This document shows, one piece after another, positions 48,344-60,632 of a stretch of DNA of 64,000 bases. Source of the stretch: Siphonodentalium dalli (lineage: Eukaryota > Mollusca > Scaphopoda > Gadilida > Siphonodentaliidae); the NCBI GenBank assembly GCA_032622095.1, contig CP136066.1, positions 92,961,319-93,025,318 of the forward strand. Direction: 5' to 3'. Under the pieces are notes generated by a model. That model was not told where the DNA came from, made no database searches, and worked only from the letters and a program-made list of their open reading frames with translations. Numbering within the stretch: the stretch's first letter is position 1; each line of letters opens with the position of its first letter. Position numbers and translations under genes: made by a program.

Positions 48344-48777
48344 ATTTAATTACGTTCTTAAATATAGCTTACTTGTATCGTGCCTCTCAGTATCGGTATC
48401 AGTTTCTCGCTGTTCAAACGAAGGGCTAACTATTTACATTTACCAATAGTTCGGATACCGTGTTTTCTAATATTTGGTACAACCAACCCATGTGCTTGGA
48501 GTTTTCAACCATAATGGTCCGCAAATGTCCAATCATATACGGTGGTGCTTGATTGTAAATTTATTTAGTTGAAAAGTTTGAGTTATATGTACCAGTGTAC
48601 CCTTGGGGCACAAATAAATTTTCCGACATGGTTCAAGGGGGGGGGGGGGGCAACTGGGTTATTTTGGGCACCTCACAGATAACCTCTAGCCACGTCCCTG
48701 CATGGGTTTGAAACACGGACAAGTATCTCACTATTTTGATTTGCCTCAGGCATTCTGATATTTAAATGGCGGATGAA

Positions 48778-49023
48778 TTAACCCTTCCATGACTGGTGCT
48801 TCCTGAAATTTTGCGAAGACCCTGTGCCAATTAATTCTCATATATATTATCGCATATATAAGAGAATGTATTGGCCTAACAATATTTACCTTGACCTTAT
48901 AATCCAGTGCATTCTCATATATATATGCTATGCTCCCTGTGGGACACTCGCATACATAAGAGAATACACTGAACCATGATACATAATGCTGCACCAGCGC
49001 AACTCCCGTCATGAAAGGGTTAA
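48778..49023 (-). mobile_element. TTAA-type double-hairpin MITE, complete copy
   Basis: It is bounded by TTAA on both sides, with TTAACCCTTCCATGACTGG at the left and CGTCATGAAAGGGTTAA at the right. It holds the two hairpins with TATATAAGAGAATG cores in tandem and the GCTGCACCAGCGC phrase. It is in opposite orientation to the copy at 41041. Confidence 0.75.
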
Positions 49024-49270
49024 GGTAACCATGTACATTTCGCTTCATTTCCCATTGCTGCGTTATATGTTTTTATATGATATACATCGATTGTGACTGA
49101 CGTTTTTCTACTTTGATTTTGAATGGTTTCAAATTGTTTGTTTTGGGCATCACAGATAAGACATATTTAGTGAATCCCATTGATGACATTGTTCATAATG
49201 GCGAATACATTAAGATACCAAGTGATATGTATATCACGCGTATATATACGATTCTAGGACTGGGAACATT

Positions 49271-49882
49271 TACGTCATAATTTGCTAAAAAATGGCGGCA
49301 AGATACCAAGACTGGCAATTTCAACATTCGTTTTTTTCTATATGTTCCTACATATATCAGCGAGCAATTATACTAAATTGTGAACTAACACAACAACTCA
49401 TCTCGGATACTGCAAAAATCCCGATATCGAACATGTTTTCTTAAAGAAGATTTGGCGTTCAAACTTCGGCCTCGAAAATGGTGACCGTAGTAACTTTTTA
49501 ACACATACCTTCTCAACAGTCATATTTATGTTGACGAGATTCATGGTGATCTAGCAAAAATTGCCCATAGCTCATGCGCTATCGTTTTTGGTTGAGTTAT
49601 TTATATTGGTGAATAAAACCACACATACTCACTTAAAACCCTTTCAGTGCCAAGTCCAATTTTTGTATCAACCCATATTTCCTTGATCATTTTTCAAATT
49701 TATTGATTATAATAATGTGATATATTGATGGAAATAGCTCTTAAAGCTCTTTCCATCAATGTATAACATTATTATAATCAATAAATTTGAAAAATGGTCA
49801 AGGAAATATGAGTTGTTACAAAAATCGGACTTGGCATTGAAAGTGTTCAGCAAATTATGACGTATGGGTTACTGGACCTGAT
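49271..49882 (+). repeat. Dispersed repeat R3, copy 1
   Basis: This copy shares AATGGCG..AAGAT, CTCAACA/TCAACAT, GTGACCG, CAGTCATATTTATG and CAAATTATGAC phrases in order with 50393-51510. It lacks the two insertions found there but has its own palindromic insertion at 49641-49843. Confidence 0.65.
49641..49843. mobile_element. 203-bp palindromic MITE
   Basis: CTTTCAGTGCCAAGTCC and GGACTTGGCATTGAAAG form the ends. The arms continue inward through ATATTTCCTTGA and AAATTTATTGATTATAATAA with few mismatches, leaving a small loop at about 49740. TTAAAACC sits just outside the left end. R3 copy 2 has no such insertion. Confidence 0.75.
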
Positions 49883-50470
49883 ACTTGAGAAACGCTATCT
49901 AAGCAAGTTCTTTTGTGTTGAATTATGGGACAACTATAGTTTCTGTTTCTGTTATCTGACGATTCGCTCCGAATGACATCTCTGCCATTTATACGATCGC
50001 ACTATGTGTCTTGTCATGCACGTTTCGAACAAATATGCAAGATTGTCGTGTCTTTGTATATACCATGTCTCAGAACTTTACATGCATGCAGTTAATAAGC
50101 ATCTGTGAATAAATGGTGGAGTTATTGAATTGCGTTCTTGTGGAATAAGTTTATATGTAGCCTGTATTCCATTGTATTTTATACCCCATTCGGGCTGCAT
50201 ACATCCCTAATTACAAGGACACTCAGCTATCTTGTGTTAGTAGCGCCAGTATAACCTCTGGCTTATCATTATATGCACACACCGACCATAATCGGTATAC
50301 TAGGTATTGCAAATGCAGAACATCCCTGGTAGTCATTTTAGTTTATGTGAATATCTATAGTACTAATATTGCTTGTCTCAATTTACCGGGAACCTATACG
50401 TAAAAATTTGTTCGAAAATGGCGACAAGATGTATAACGTCTGGCAATCTCAACATCGTTTTTTCTTCAAA

Positions 50471-50721
50471 CATTTCATGACATGGGCTGCGCTGGTGTAG
50501 CATTAAAGATACTGTGCCAGTGCATTCTGTCATATATATGCGAGTCTCACATAGGGAGCCTCGCATATATAAGAGAATTCACTGGCTTACAATGCCAAGG
50601 TAAATATTGTTAGACCGATGCAGGCTCTTATATATGCGAGATTATGGGCGCCTCGCATATATAACAGAATGCATTGGCATAGGTTTTCTCAACATTTCAG
50701 GAAGCTCCAGTCATGAAAGGG
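50471..50721 (+). mobile_element. TTAA-type double-hairpin MITE, decayed ends
   Basis: CATTTCATGACATGGGCTGC and CAGTCATGAAAGGGA are the eroded termini; TTAA is lost at both sides. Both core hairpins remain. It is nested in R3 copy 2. Confidence 0.7.
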
Positions 50722-50962
50722 ATATATCCCAATGATATCAGCAATCTATTATTAGACTAGTGAGCTATCGCAAAAATCGGACATCGAACATATTTGTTTT
50801 AAGGAGACTTCGTCTTTCTAATTTCACAACCTCGAAAAATTGTGACCGAAGTCACTTGAACAACTGTATCTTTAGTAGTCATATTTATATGGGGCGGGAT
50901 TCACAGTGAGCTAGGAAAAAATGGGCTATCTTTCTTCTTTTCTTTTTTTTTTGGTTGAGTTA

Positions 50963-51411
50963 CAGTAGTGCCCTATGTAATCGACCTCTTAACCACAGCA
51001 GAATTATGGGTAACTTTTCAGGATTTAGTCGGAAATATGGCTTGTTGCCATTCATCGGAAAGCTCTAAGTGATAGCTTTCCGATGAAGGGCAACAAGCCA
51101 TATTTCCGACTAAATCCTGAAAAGTTACCCATAATTCTTTTGTGGTTAAGGAGTCGATAATTTAGGGCATTACAGTATATTGCAAACCGTCTGAAAAGTT
51201 ACCCATAATTCTGCTGTGGTTCAGTGAGAGCTTTCCGATAAATGGCAACACGCCATATTTCCGACTAAATCCTGAAAAGTTACCCATAATTCTGCTGTGG
51301 TTCAGTGAGAGCTTTCCCATGAATGGCAACAAGCCATAGTTCCGACTAAATCCTGAAAAGTTACCCATAATTCTGCTGTGGTTAAGGGGTCGATTACTTA
51401 GGGCATTACTG
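50963..51411. mobile_element. pogo/Tc1-like MITE with TA target duplication
   Basis: The ends are CAGTAGTGCCCTATGTAATC and GGTCGATTACTTAGGG..ATTACTG, flanked by TA on each side. R3 copy 1 shows the empty site GAGTTATTTAT with a single TA. CAGT-type termini and a TA duplication fit the Tc1/mariner-pogo superfamily. The inner arm (CCATATTTCCGACTAAATCC) occurs three more times in tandem after the central hairpin, so it has internally duplicated. Confidence 0.75.
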
Positions 51412-51510
51412 TATTTATGTAGGGGAAGAAAACAATTAATACTCGCTTCGATGTGAGATATCTTGCCGCCATCTTCGAACAAATTATGACTTAGGGTCCC
51501 CGGTCCTGAT

Positions 51511-52271
51511 TTAACCCTTTGATCATATAATATAAAACATTCAGGAGTCGGGTCATGGATGACGTCTCCTTGACTTACTACATGTATCTCAGCATTTGCT
51601 ACTAACGAATGAATGGGCTACCGGTTTTCTGTATTTATCAAAACATGTGTACAAATGAAAAAATAGATCGTTATGCAATATGATTCTATATGTAGTTATA
51701 AGAATCAAGGGTTAAATGAACGCGTCACCTAACCACGTGCACACATTATGTATATATGAGCATAATGGTGGATATGTAATAGTTCTTTTGCTTTTCTCAT
51801 CTTTTTTAAGGTTGTAATCAAAAGCCATGGGTTATGCACGTGTTGTGGAGTATACTCTGTACGTGTCACATAACATCTGTAGATGTATTTTCCTGCATAA
51901 GTATATTGTAAACATATACAGCGTCCGAATCCGCGGGTAGTTGCGTCCACACATAAGTATACACTTGCATGTGACATACAACCCCTGGCTATGCAGACAT
52001 ATGTATATTTCGTTTTGATGAAAATGGCTATTCTTAGTTGATGGAATAAAGTAGACCTTTGTTAACTAAAATAAACATAATGTTTTATCTCCCATAATTT
52101 TACAGACGACGCCAGTGATATCGTGTTCCTTCTTATGTTTGTTATTATGTTTTATCAAGACACGTCTCCAGTCCCAATTCGCTCTTGTTTATAAAGCGTT
52201 CCTTATCACGCTATACATATTGTGGGACAACACATTCTTTGTCCTTGCCTTCGTTAGGTGGTTAGCACTAG
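51511..52271. other. No gene seen
   Basis: Only short open frames without domains are present. Confidence 0.4.
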
Positions 52272-52738
52272 TTAAAGGCCGACTTAATTTTCGAACCCCC
52301 AGATCACATTATATAAAATATATGCCATTTGAAAGAGTAAGCTCCAAAAGTTGTATTTGCAACTTATTCGATGTAATAAACTGTGAACATGTTGTTTTTA
52401 TCGATAAACTGGCGTCTGTTCTGTGATAAAGTTTATGCACAAAGTCAATTATTTTCAATGGAAAATATAAAGAGTTATTCCCCTTCCATTGAAAATAAAA
52501 CTATAGTTTGAAATATATGTTGCATTCTGGGAGCCAAAACGGGGGAAATTATTTTATGATTTCAGCTATTTTCTATTACTCTATGGGCATTATTGGGCAC
52601 CGTATGAGACACAGACGTTCCAAATGGTGATGAATTATAGTATTTTAATCACATTTTATGGCATAGATTGTTATTAAAACCGTATATCAAGGCACTATAA
52701 AAAAAAAATCGGTGACTCGATAATTAAGTGGGCCTTAA
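52272..52738. mobile_element. TTAAAGGCC-type MITE, 467 bp
   Basis: The left end is TTAAAGGCCGACTTAATTTT and the right end ATTAAGTGGGCCTTAA, with TTAA at both edges. Inner arms pair partially. A partial copy lies at 37672-37820. Confidence 0.65.
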
Positions 52739-53985
52739 AACTACAATTCCATCATAGTCACTATATATCGTTCCACTGGAGTTGATCTGGTCCCTTCTGT
52801 AACTTGATCTCCATTAAAATATATTTAAAGGTTCACGTATGTCTGGGAAATTTTCAGATAGAGTTCTACTCGTCAATAAATAGTTGCATAAAGGGTTCCT
52901 CAGACTCAGTCCGTTGGTTCCAGAACAACAATTATAACATATTTCACAAATATAAATACATGTAAAATAGCCAACGTTTTGACGGAAGTAAAATGCGGTG
53001 CATGACTTCACGCGATATATATGCATGTGTTACGTGGTGCGATGTCAATAAACCAAAGAGTTCACCGGTGCAATTTTTGTTTGGCTAATTAATCTTTCAC
53101 TTTACTATATATGTTGTTGTTGTTGTTGTTTGGTAATCGTGTCATACATTCACACACGACTGGTCGTGTGAAATTTGGTTAATCCCCAGGTTATTCGGAC
53201 CTGTAAAGGATTTTCCGAAACAACTGCATGTGTTAGGATATCAATTTAGTTTGTGTAGATATGATTGGCTATACATGCATACACGACTGCAGGAATAAAC
53301 GAATTTACAATTAAACAAATTGCTAGCGCGAGAAAATGTGCAAACGGTCACCTCGTATAAGCTAGCGTCCATAGGAAAGATAACTCGACAAAGCCTACCA
53401 AAGTGAGACGGTCATCTGAAATAATGCATATAAACGTTTGCTTCTGTATCAGCGATACAATGAGATAATATATGAAGGTGTCATTTAAAATCGGAATTGA
53501 AAACATAACACATAAGCTGTTTGTATGGGTCATATTATAGTTACAGGTATCGCAAAGGTAGATATAAATACAGCTGTTCGTTGCACAGGAAAAAACTTCA
53601 TTGAAACTGAACAGTTTTTTCCGCCTTCGTATATATATGCTTGGATGAGCAGAGATTTAAAACGGCTGCCAGGTCTTATAAAAGTTCTGGTTTCGTTCAC
53701 ATGTAGCTAGCTAGGAAAGCTCGACAATCGTGATGATCCCATGAGCGAGATAAAGTGCAAAATACGTGAGTAATGTAAATATATGAATGCACGTCGACTT
53801 CTTCCTGGGAGACAACAGAGTTTGATAATCTCAACATTGATAGTCTTGGCAAATTTATCAGAAACTTAATCTTCCAGAATTGAAACTAAATTCTCAATCG
53901 TTTGGCTTCATCGAAAAACTAGAGCACCTATAAAGTGCAATCTTTTGGGTTATCTTCCGGGAAAGGATACGGTTAGATCATTTTT
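52739..53985. other. No gene seen
   Basis: A GTT trinucleotide run lies at 53112-53131. The open frames are short and unrecognised. Confidence 0.4.
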
Positions 53986-54603
53986 AGCTCAACTTTACAA
54001 AGTAAAGTTTGAGTTATTGCCATGGGTTGGAGTCCGTCGTCCGTCGTCCGTGCGTGCGTCAACAATTTCATTCGGCACGCCCTACAGGCCGCATCCCTTA
54101 TCCGATATTCACCAAACTTCACATGTAGCTTCATGGTGACCTATAGATGGGAGCTATCAAATTTTTTGAAAAATCTGGCCGCCAGTAAACATCTTGGATT
54201 TCAAATTTGAATCCATCGGCCTGTATTTATGGCCGGATCATTTTTTTTTATTTTACATGCACGATTGTGACCACGTGTAGATGGGAGCTATCAAATTTTA
54301 ACGATTTTCGATTAAAAACATGGCCGCCGGCAGCCATCTTGGACTTTACTCTATGGATCTTCGGAGTGACCTCTAGATGGGAGCCTCCTAATTTGACCGA
54401 AATTCGTTGAAAAACATGGCCGCCAGTGACCATCTTGGAATTTACTCGTTGTATGACCAAAATACTTTGGCGCACACTGCAGACCACATCTCTCATCCGA
54501 TCATCACCAAACTTCATTTTCGGGGTGATCTCTAGTTCACTTTTCTTCTTTATCATTCTATTCATTTCTCAGCAAAAAAATTAGCTCCTTCCCAAGTTGA
54601 GCT
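53986..54603 (+). mobile_element. Pearl-like element with inverted AGCTCAACTT ends
   Basis: It is bounded by AGCTCAACTT and AAGTTGAGCT. A GTCC/GTGC tetranucleotide-like run lies near 54031-54058. The core has three units of about 110-120 bp with GATGGGAGC, AAAACATGGCCGCC and CCATCTTGGA. A CATCACCAAACTTCA phrase occurs near both ends. It encodes no protein. Confidence 0.6.
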
Positions 54604-54799
54604 ACAGTGTCATTGACACTTTCATTTTACATTTTCTTTAGAACGACACTTTCTGGTCTTCAACAGAAGTCGATTTCAAGTAATAAACCAATCGGCATTC
54701 GATATTACAACAGGCGCTAACTAGAGTTTGATTTCAACTTGTTTTTCAAAATTATTTGTTTGTGTTCAGTAAATAAAAAAAATATAACAAAATATTTGT

Positions 54800-54960
54800 T
54801 TTTTTAAATAATTTAAAAAAAAGAATTAAGTTAACAAAAATTGAAAATCTAACACCATTATAACTCTGCCAATTAAGGGTACCCCGAGTCAACACACCAA
54901 ATTTGTTTAAATCGGTCAAAAACTTGTGTTATGTACTGGTAAATTTGTTTGGAGCGACAT
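54800..54960 (+). repeat. Fragment resembling a Pearl-like core unit
   Basis: TATAACTCTGCC, ACACACCAAATTTG and AAATCGGTCAAAAACTTG follow the same order as the units at 7140-7870 but at low similarity. Confidence 0.35.
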
Positions 54961-55424
54961 TAATTCCAATTCAGCAATTCCATCCCATGCCTTTGGACTA
55001 CTTAGCTATTGATAAGGCTATATTATTTTCTGATCTCTTTTATGCCAATGTGCAGATAATCTGATAAAGAAAGCTATGGTATCTAATTTAAAATAAAGAT
55101 TCAACAATACACGTCACATGATAATAACAGTAGACTTGGACATCTGTGTTGCCTTGCACAGCTGAAGATATCACTCTACAGATGGTCTGAGGTCATTATA
55201 AATGTTATTGGTTTAATAGAGATGTCAGCTTTCAACATAAACAATTCCTGTGATTTTTTGACAGCTCTGCTATATAATTGATATTAATGGGTCCGCAGTG
55301 AGGTGGCTTATCTTGATCTATATTGTTGGTAGAATTTGATACATTATTATTGTAAACTTAAATTGGACTCTCTTAACCCAAGTATTCCATGTCCAGGTCA
55401 CCTTTCACATTTAACTAAAGGATG

Positions 55425-55490
55425 TGGTGGTGCAGCATTACAGATCCTGTATCCATGCATTCTCTTATATAAATGCGAGTGACCATAAAT
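55425..55490 (+). mobile_element. TTAA-type hairpin MITE remnant
   Basis: GGTGGTGCAGCATTACAGATC and CATGCATTCTCTTATAT are the left part of the double-hairpin family, broken off after one arm. Confidence 0.55.
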
Positions 55491-56050
55491 TCCAATAATT
55501 TGTGTTATGTACATTTGTCTATAATAGTACATAACAGTATACTCTATAATTCAACACCAAAACTCTCATTTATGATTCCGATCATAGTAAGTTACTATCG
55601 CCAAGGGATGAGTTAACCCTTTACCCAACAAACCGGCCAAAACCGGCCAAATAAAGCTTCAACAGCCTAAAATATCTTCGGTCTGTCTCAATAGAACCAT
55701 ACAAATATGGATATCATTGGAACCGGCTCCTTGGCCACATTGTGATAGTTACAGTTATACCCTGTGCCAATGCATTCTCTTATATATGCGAGTCGACCAT
55801 AGGTCGCCTCGCATATATAAGAGAATGCATTGGCCTAAAAAAAAACTTTTTTTAACACTTTTTACCATTTTTTCTTACAATCTTTAACAATTTTATAATT
55901 TTTAATGTGTTAAGCCAATGCATTCTCTTATATATGCGAGGCGACCTATGGTCGACTCGCATATATAAGAGAATGCATTGGCACAGGGCCCTTCTGTTGG
56001 GTAAAGGGTTAACATCTGCCGATCGTGATCGGCCTCTCGGTCGGTACTGT
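55490..56050 (+). repeat. Dispersed repeat copy occupied by a TTAA element
   Basis: Outside 55613-56012 the sequence matches 6511-6685 in reverse complement. It is the filled form of that site. Confidence 0.7.
55613..56012. mobile_element. 400-bp TTAA-type MITE with two core hairpins
   Basis: The ends are TTAACCCTTTACCCAACA and TGTTGGGTAAAGGGTTAA, exact inverted repeats with TTAA on the outside. Two copies of the core hairpin (TGCCAATGCATTCTC arms with a GTCGACCATAGGTCGCC tip) lie at about 55762-55835 and 55913-55985, facing each other. The paralogous empty site at 6542-6545 has a single TTAA. This fits a piggyBac-type non-autonomous element. Confidence 0.8.
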
Positions 56051-58011
56051 ATACAGACTATCTTGCGAAACGAAATAAAATATTTTAAACATGGAATTAA
56101 TGGTTAGGCCCAATCACAAGACTACGTAGTACATATATATCCTACTTGTTTCTTGAATCGGAAAGGAACACATAATTATGAAGTTGAAGATACATTCAGG
56201 TTCACGCCAATGTGATCAATTGGGAAAGCTACATTCGTGGAAATCGACATGTCATTTTATGGATGAAATGAACTTGACGACATTTTATGGATGAATAAAC
56301 ATTATGAAATGGACAAGCTACTATATTTAGTATCTCAAACGGAGATCTCCCCCCAGCGTCAAGATGTATATAATGGAATAGATGGATGGTTTCAGTAAAA
56401 TACTTTCCACTTCCCTCTCGACAGCATACAACTATCTTCACTTTTGAATACGTTGCTGTTAGTAGTTTATATTTTATAATTTGTACCAAACGAACAGTTT
56501 CTGGTTTTTAATGGGTTTTAAAACTAATGTTGTGGACCGGTAGTTTGTTTACATTATGAATTTTGGATTTATCAGATATCCGGAAGTACATGTACCATTG
56601 ACCTAATGTATACTCGAAATTACGATTAGGGTCCACTCTTTTGACGAAACCTTGTGTACGGAGTGTAGTTATTCATAAACACTGCATTAAATAAAGCCTC
56701 ATATATAACCACCGCACGAAATAAAGCCGATGTTAATCTTATTTGATGGGAATACGTATCAATGAACTGATTTTGATAAAAAACAAATTTAAAGCCAGAG
56801 ATACCCTCAGGCATGTCGTTTAGCTGTTGTTCGTTAACTATACGCGTATATATCCAATCCACCTTGGCCCCGTTACATGATTATTAGTAACTACGGAGCG
56901 AACATTTTGTGATGACCTGATATATATATTAAGCGACATAAGGTTTATGGCGTTGTGGTTACAAAGACGTAGCAAACTCTACATGGACGCCGTTAAGTTC
57001 AATTAAACATGGTAGCGGAACAAAAAAACACAAAATATGGGTTGCAATTACCACCCCTGGTTAAGTGGCCGTTTGAAATTGCTGTGATGTTGGTAGAGCA
57101 AAATGAGCTGTACAAATATTTGTATCTAAATTGTTCATGTGCACTGTGTTTGGCTATTCGGATCGAGCTATTTGAGAAAAAAGCCACTGTCTGTATGAAA
57201 CATTCAAGAACATATATTTTTTTAATATTTCAATAATGGCTGCGCTGGTGTTTACAGGAATATCCATCACATTTATGTTCGATTTGCAAATAACTAGCAC
57301 AGTCATTATTCAAATATTGTACAATACACATGTTTTTTAATGTTTTATACCCATAATGGCTTCAATTCGATCAGATTAGCCAAACACCACAATCATGTAT
57401 GACAACGTTAGACACAATAACGTTAATTTTTCTTAATAACATCATCTTACCCAGCATCACACTAACTCAGCAGAACACACCAACACCTTAGCAAATTAAC
57501 AGTACCGCTTAAACAGGGGTAATGGTTCATATCCCGCATCTTTTGTATTTTTCGTTAACCAACCATGCATGCACTTTCGTTGTACGCCAGTATAAGTATA
57601 CTCGACAGACATAATGTGTTGTACAGTCCGTCACAGTACACCGTATATAATTCTATATGAAAATTACTTATATGGATAAAACAGACAACACCCTTGACAT
57701 ATCTTACCAACGTCCTTTCAAATCACTCATACTGAGTCACAACATTGTCTGAATTGGAAAAATCCTTACCACGTGTGGGCTATGTTAAGCTGACCGTATA
57801 AATAGAAGATATGAATAGTTTATGATATTTTCAGCTGATAAAAAGATAAGATTGAGAGCCATAGAAATGTCTCTTTTCTGTTGAGTGGTACACCTATACC
57901 TTCGTTTTGTAGAAATGTATTCACACACTAATCGTGTAAGTAATCTTAATCAATCTCGTCATGTTTGATGTGCATTGTGTTCAACATATGTGTAGGCGTA
58001 TGAAAGCGCAT
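56051..58011. other. No confident gene
   Basis: Several open frames of 60-86 codons are present, including one at 57009-57236 with two Cys-x2-Cys-like pairs. None has splice context or a domain I recognise. Confidence 0.4.
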
Positions 58012-58140
58012 CCGAAACACCCCCAAATATACAAATAGACTCGCACGTCGTCGAGTTGATGTAAGTCGTTATAACGACTTGGAAGTCATTGTAACGAGTT
58101 GTGTATTTGTATATTTTAGGGGGTGCAGTAGTGTTTCGGG
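58012..58140. repeat. Hairpin of about 128 bp
   Basis: CCGAAACACCCCCAAATAT pairs with TATTTTAGGGGGTGCAG..GTTTCGG, with CAAATA/TATTTG continuing inward. The centre (GTCGTTATAACGAC) is itself palindromic. Confidence 0.65.
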
Positions 58141-58794
58141 TGGCCTTAATGTGCTTTCGTAATAAGCGATTGCGTGGAAAGCTTCATTCTCGGTTTAGTC
58201 ACGTTCACGCAACCGGTCAGAACTATATACGCAGTATTGTGTCGTACGTTACCCACTAGCCAATAACTGGTAACAGCCCTCCCACTCAGGGACGTGGCGA
58301 CCCAACTTTGGTCAAATGTTTCACCTGTTGTAATTGCCATTCCTGACACAACATTAGTTGGAAATTTCACACACAATTAGGTTGAAGTCGTTCTCATTGG
58401 TTTATTTCCAAACCAGTAACATTTGTTGTTTCAGATCAACCTGCAGTTGCATATGTTCCTACTTTCGGTAAACTTAAGGTATATTATACAAAGACAATGG
58501 GGTGCAAATGGAATTTTGAGATCATGTGAGTTTGGTCTGGTTCAGTTGGAATTGTGAAGGTGGACACCCCGCCCCAAACATAGATCCTATAGGCACGTCC
58601 CGGTGTGAGCCGCCTGTATCCAGCTAACGGGAATATTGAACACTAGAGATGGCACTGTCCTGGTGGGATAATGAATAACATCAGTGCAAACTGAGCTATA
58701 CATTAAGGGTGAATTAAGGGTGACATACTAACATATCTGTTAGTTTTTTTGTTTTTTTTTTCGAAAAAAAAAAACCATAAGGAAAACAAACTCA

Positions 58795-59085
58795 GACACA
58801 ATTGTGCATGCTGCGAACATTTTTATGTCGAAAAATCGGGATAACTCCACAAAATAAGTCGGACGGACCTCATAATCGCAGGTGCACATGTTCCCATGGT
58901 ACTAAATATTTTATTGTGTGCCAAATTTCAAAAGCTTTGACCAGACAACGTATGAATGAAAACAAGTTCGGATAAAATTACGCATGTTGCGAACAATTTC
59001 TAAGTCGAAAAAGTGGAATAAAACAAGTCGAACGAACCTCGTGCTCGCATGTGCACATGTTCCCATGGTCACGGTGGGGAATCAC
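58795..59085 (+). repeat. Two Pearl-like core units
   Basis: Units of about 160-180 bp share TTGCGAACA, AGTCGAAAAA, GTGCACATGTTCCCATGG and an ACAAGTCGAACGAACCTC-like phrase. Confidence 0.55.
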
Positions 59086-59501
59086 GTGTTTTCGAGGATG
59101 GTGAGTACCACGAATTCAAAATATACAAAAACACAACATATAAGGAACTGACACAAAATATAGCATTTTGACTGTTACGAGCATATGCTAGTTTATTATT
59201 AAAACAAGTTCTTATCTTATTTGTTCCGAAATGCGCAGTAGTTTTCTATAACATTCTGACCAAAATTACCAGGCGGAGGTTCTTGAATACACCATGCAGT
59301 GCATACGTCTATATAGGAGAATCCTTCGACTGACAACTTGAATTTTGTTAACAGCGATGTGAGAGTTTCGTAGAAAATAATTCAGGTGTTAAACTGGTGC
59401 AAGCATGGTTCATGTTGTCGCACACAATATACCAATTTTACACACTTCTTCAATTTGGCAAAACTTACTGCTTTTAAAGACAAAACCTATTTTTCTTACA
59501 G

Positions 59502-59531
59502 AAATGACTCTATACTTGAACTAATAAAGAG
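59502..59531 (+). CDS. Possible isolated 30-bp exon
   Basis: Thirty bases lie between TTTTTCTTACAG and GTGAGTG, both strong splice signals. Read from the second base they give NDSILELIKR. No partner exon was found, so this may be chance or a remnant of a decayed gene. Confidence 0.2.
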
Positions 59532-60308
59532 GTGAGTGTATTTGCTGACAATGTTAGCGGTCGGTGTATTCTGTTGTGATTTTCATGATGACATGATGAT
59601 TCGACTCAAGCTCAATTTAAAAGTACTCAATCCGATCAGACGGTCCCCATTTCTTCAAAATACGCTTTAGTTATCAGAATCGATTAATTACAACAAAATA
59701 ATGCTAACCACTGTCAACTATGGTATACAATTTCCCAAAACGTGTTATTTATCAACATATTGTTCAACGAAATATGACCGTAAATTATCACATCATTATC
59801 ACGAAATTTGGCCGTATTGCCCCTTGATTTTAGAGTTATCCATCTTCATCTCCAATTTGGTCCGAGGCCGTCTTCTCGTCGACTTTTTACCAGGCCACTA
59901 AAAAGTACCGATGGTGAAAAATAATAGATTTCACCAAAATTCGATATATGATCACTCTGAGCTTTGATGTGTGGGTTCCTCAACTCGAATCAGATATTTT
60001 TTTTTACCGCCGTATAGCGAAATAGTAATTTGCGAGCGTTAATTCGTATTATTAATCTTTAATTTAATTTTTAGGGATATGTTTGTTCTGCTCAAAATAT
60101 GTCACCTATTCTGATTCAGGAATTATTTCCCTGTGTCTAATTTACTATGAATGTGGTTCAGTCTTTTGTAACTTATATTTATGTGACAGTAGAAATATTG
60201 GCCACCTCAGCCTCATCTTAAACGGACATGGCTCATTCCGTCTTCCTTCCATGTTTTCTGCGTAATATGGAAGGAGGTATAAGATAAGTTAACACATGTA
60301 CGAAATAG

Positions 60309-60611
60309 TATTATACCGGCTCCATATGCTCTGAAAAATACTGTCCATGGTCACTGCCATTTTCCCGATATTCTTGTGGTGAACAAGGAACTATACAGCA
60401 CTACATTCTCAACTGCAGCTTAAACCAAGGGTACAGGGACATTCTGTTTTCTTATCTCACCGAAAGTCCGCAACTCCAGGATTCTATAAATGACAGCGGC
60501 ATAACAATAAAACTTCTCCTCGGACAATGCGAAGGACTGTCAGCAGATACAGAACTTCTTCGACATAAACTTGTTCACAGCTTTGTCAGATCTTCAGGCA
60601 TCAGTGTCTAA
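60309..60611 (+). pseudogene. C-terminal remnant of a non-LTR retrotransposon protein
   Basis: An open frame without its own ATG runs from after the TAG at 60306-60308 to the TAA at 60609-60611. It contains SCGEQGTIQHYILNC, the C-x7-H-x4-C part of the knuckle found behind reverse transcriptases, with the first cysteine position altered. A basic tail, LRHKLVHSFVRSSGISV, ends it. No reverse transcriptase motifs precede it. It stops just before the Helentron-like array. Confidence 0.5.
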
Positions 60612-60632
60612 ACAATGATATTATATATGTAT

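Larger units (their letters stand above)
50393..51510 (+). repeat. Dispersed repeat R3, copy 2, with two nested insertions
   Basis: Removing 50471-50721 and the TA-flanked 50963-51411 restores alignment with 49271-49882. A third R3 fragment lies at about 27085-27245 inside Helentron-like element D. Confidence 0.65.

Noticed and set aside
57009-57236. 75-codon open frame with cysteine pairs
   Set aside because: The overlapping opposite-strand frame is equally open and no zinc-finger spacing or homologue is recognised.
60083-60265. 60-codon open frame upstream of the retrotransposon remnant
   Set aside because: It is in a different frame from the remnant and shows no reverse transcriptase motif.
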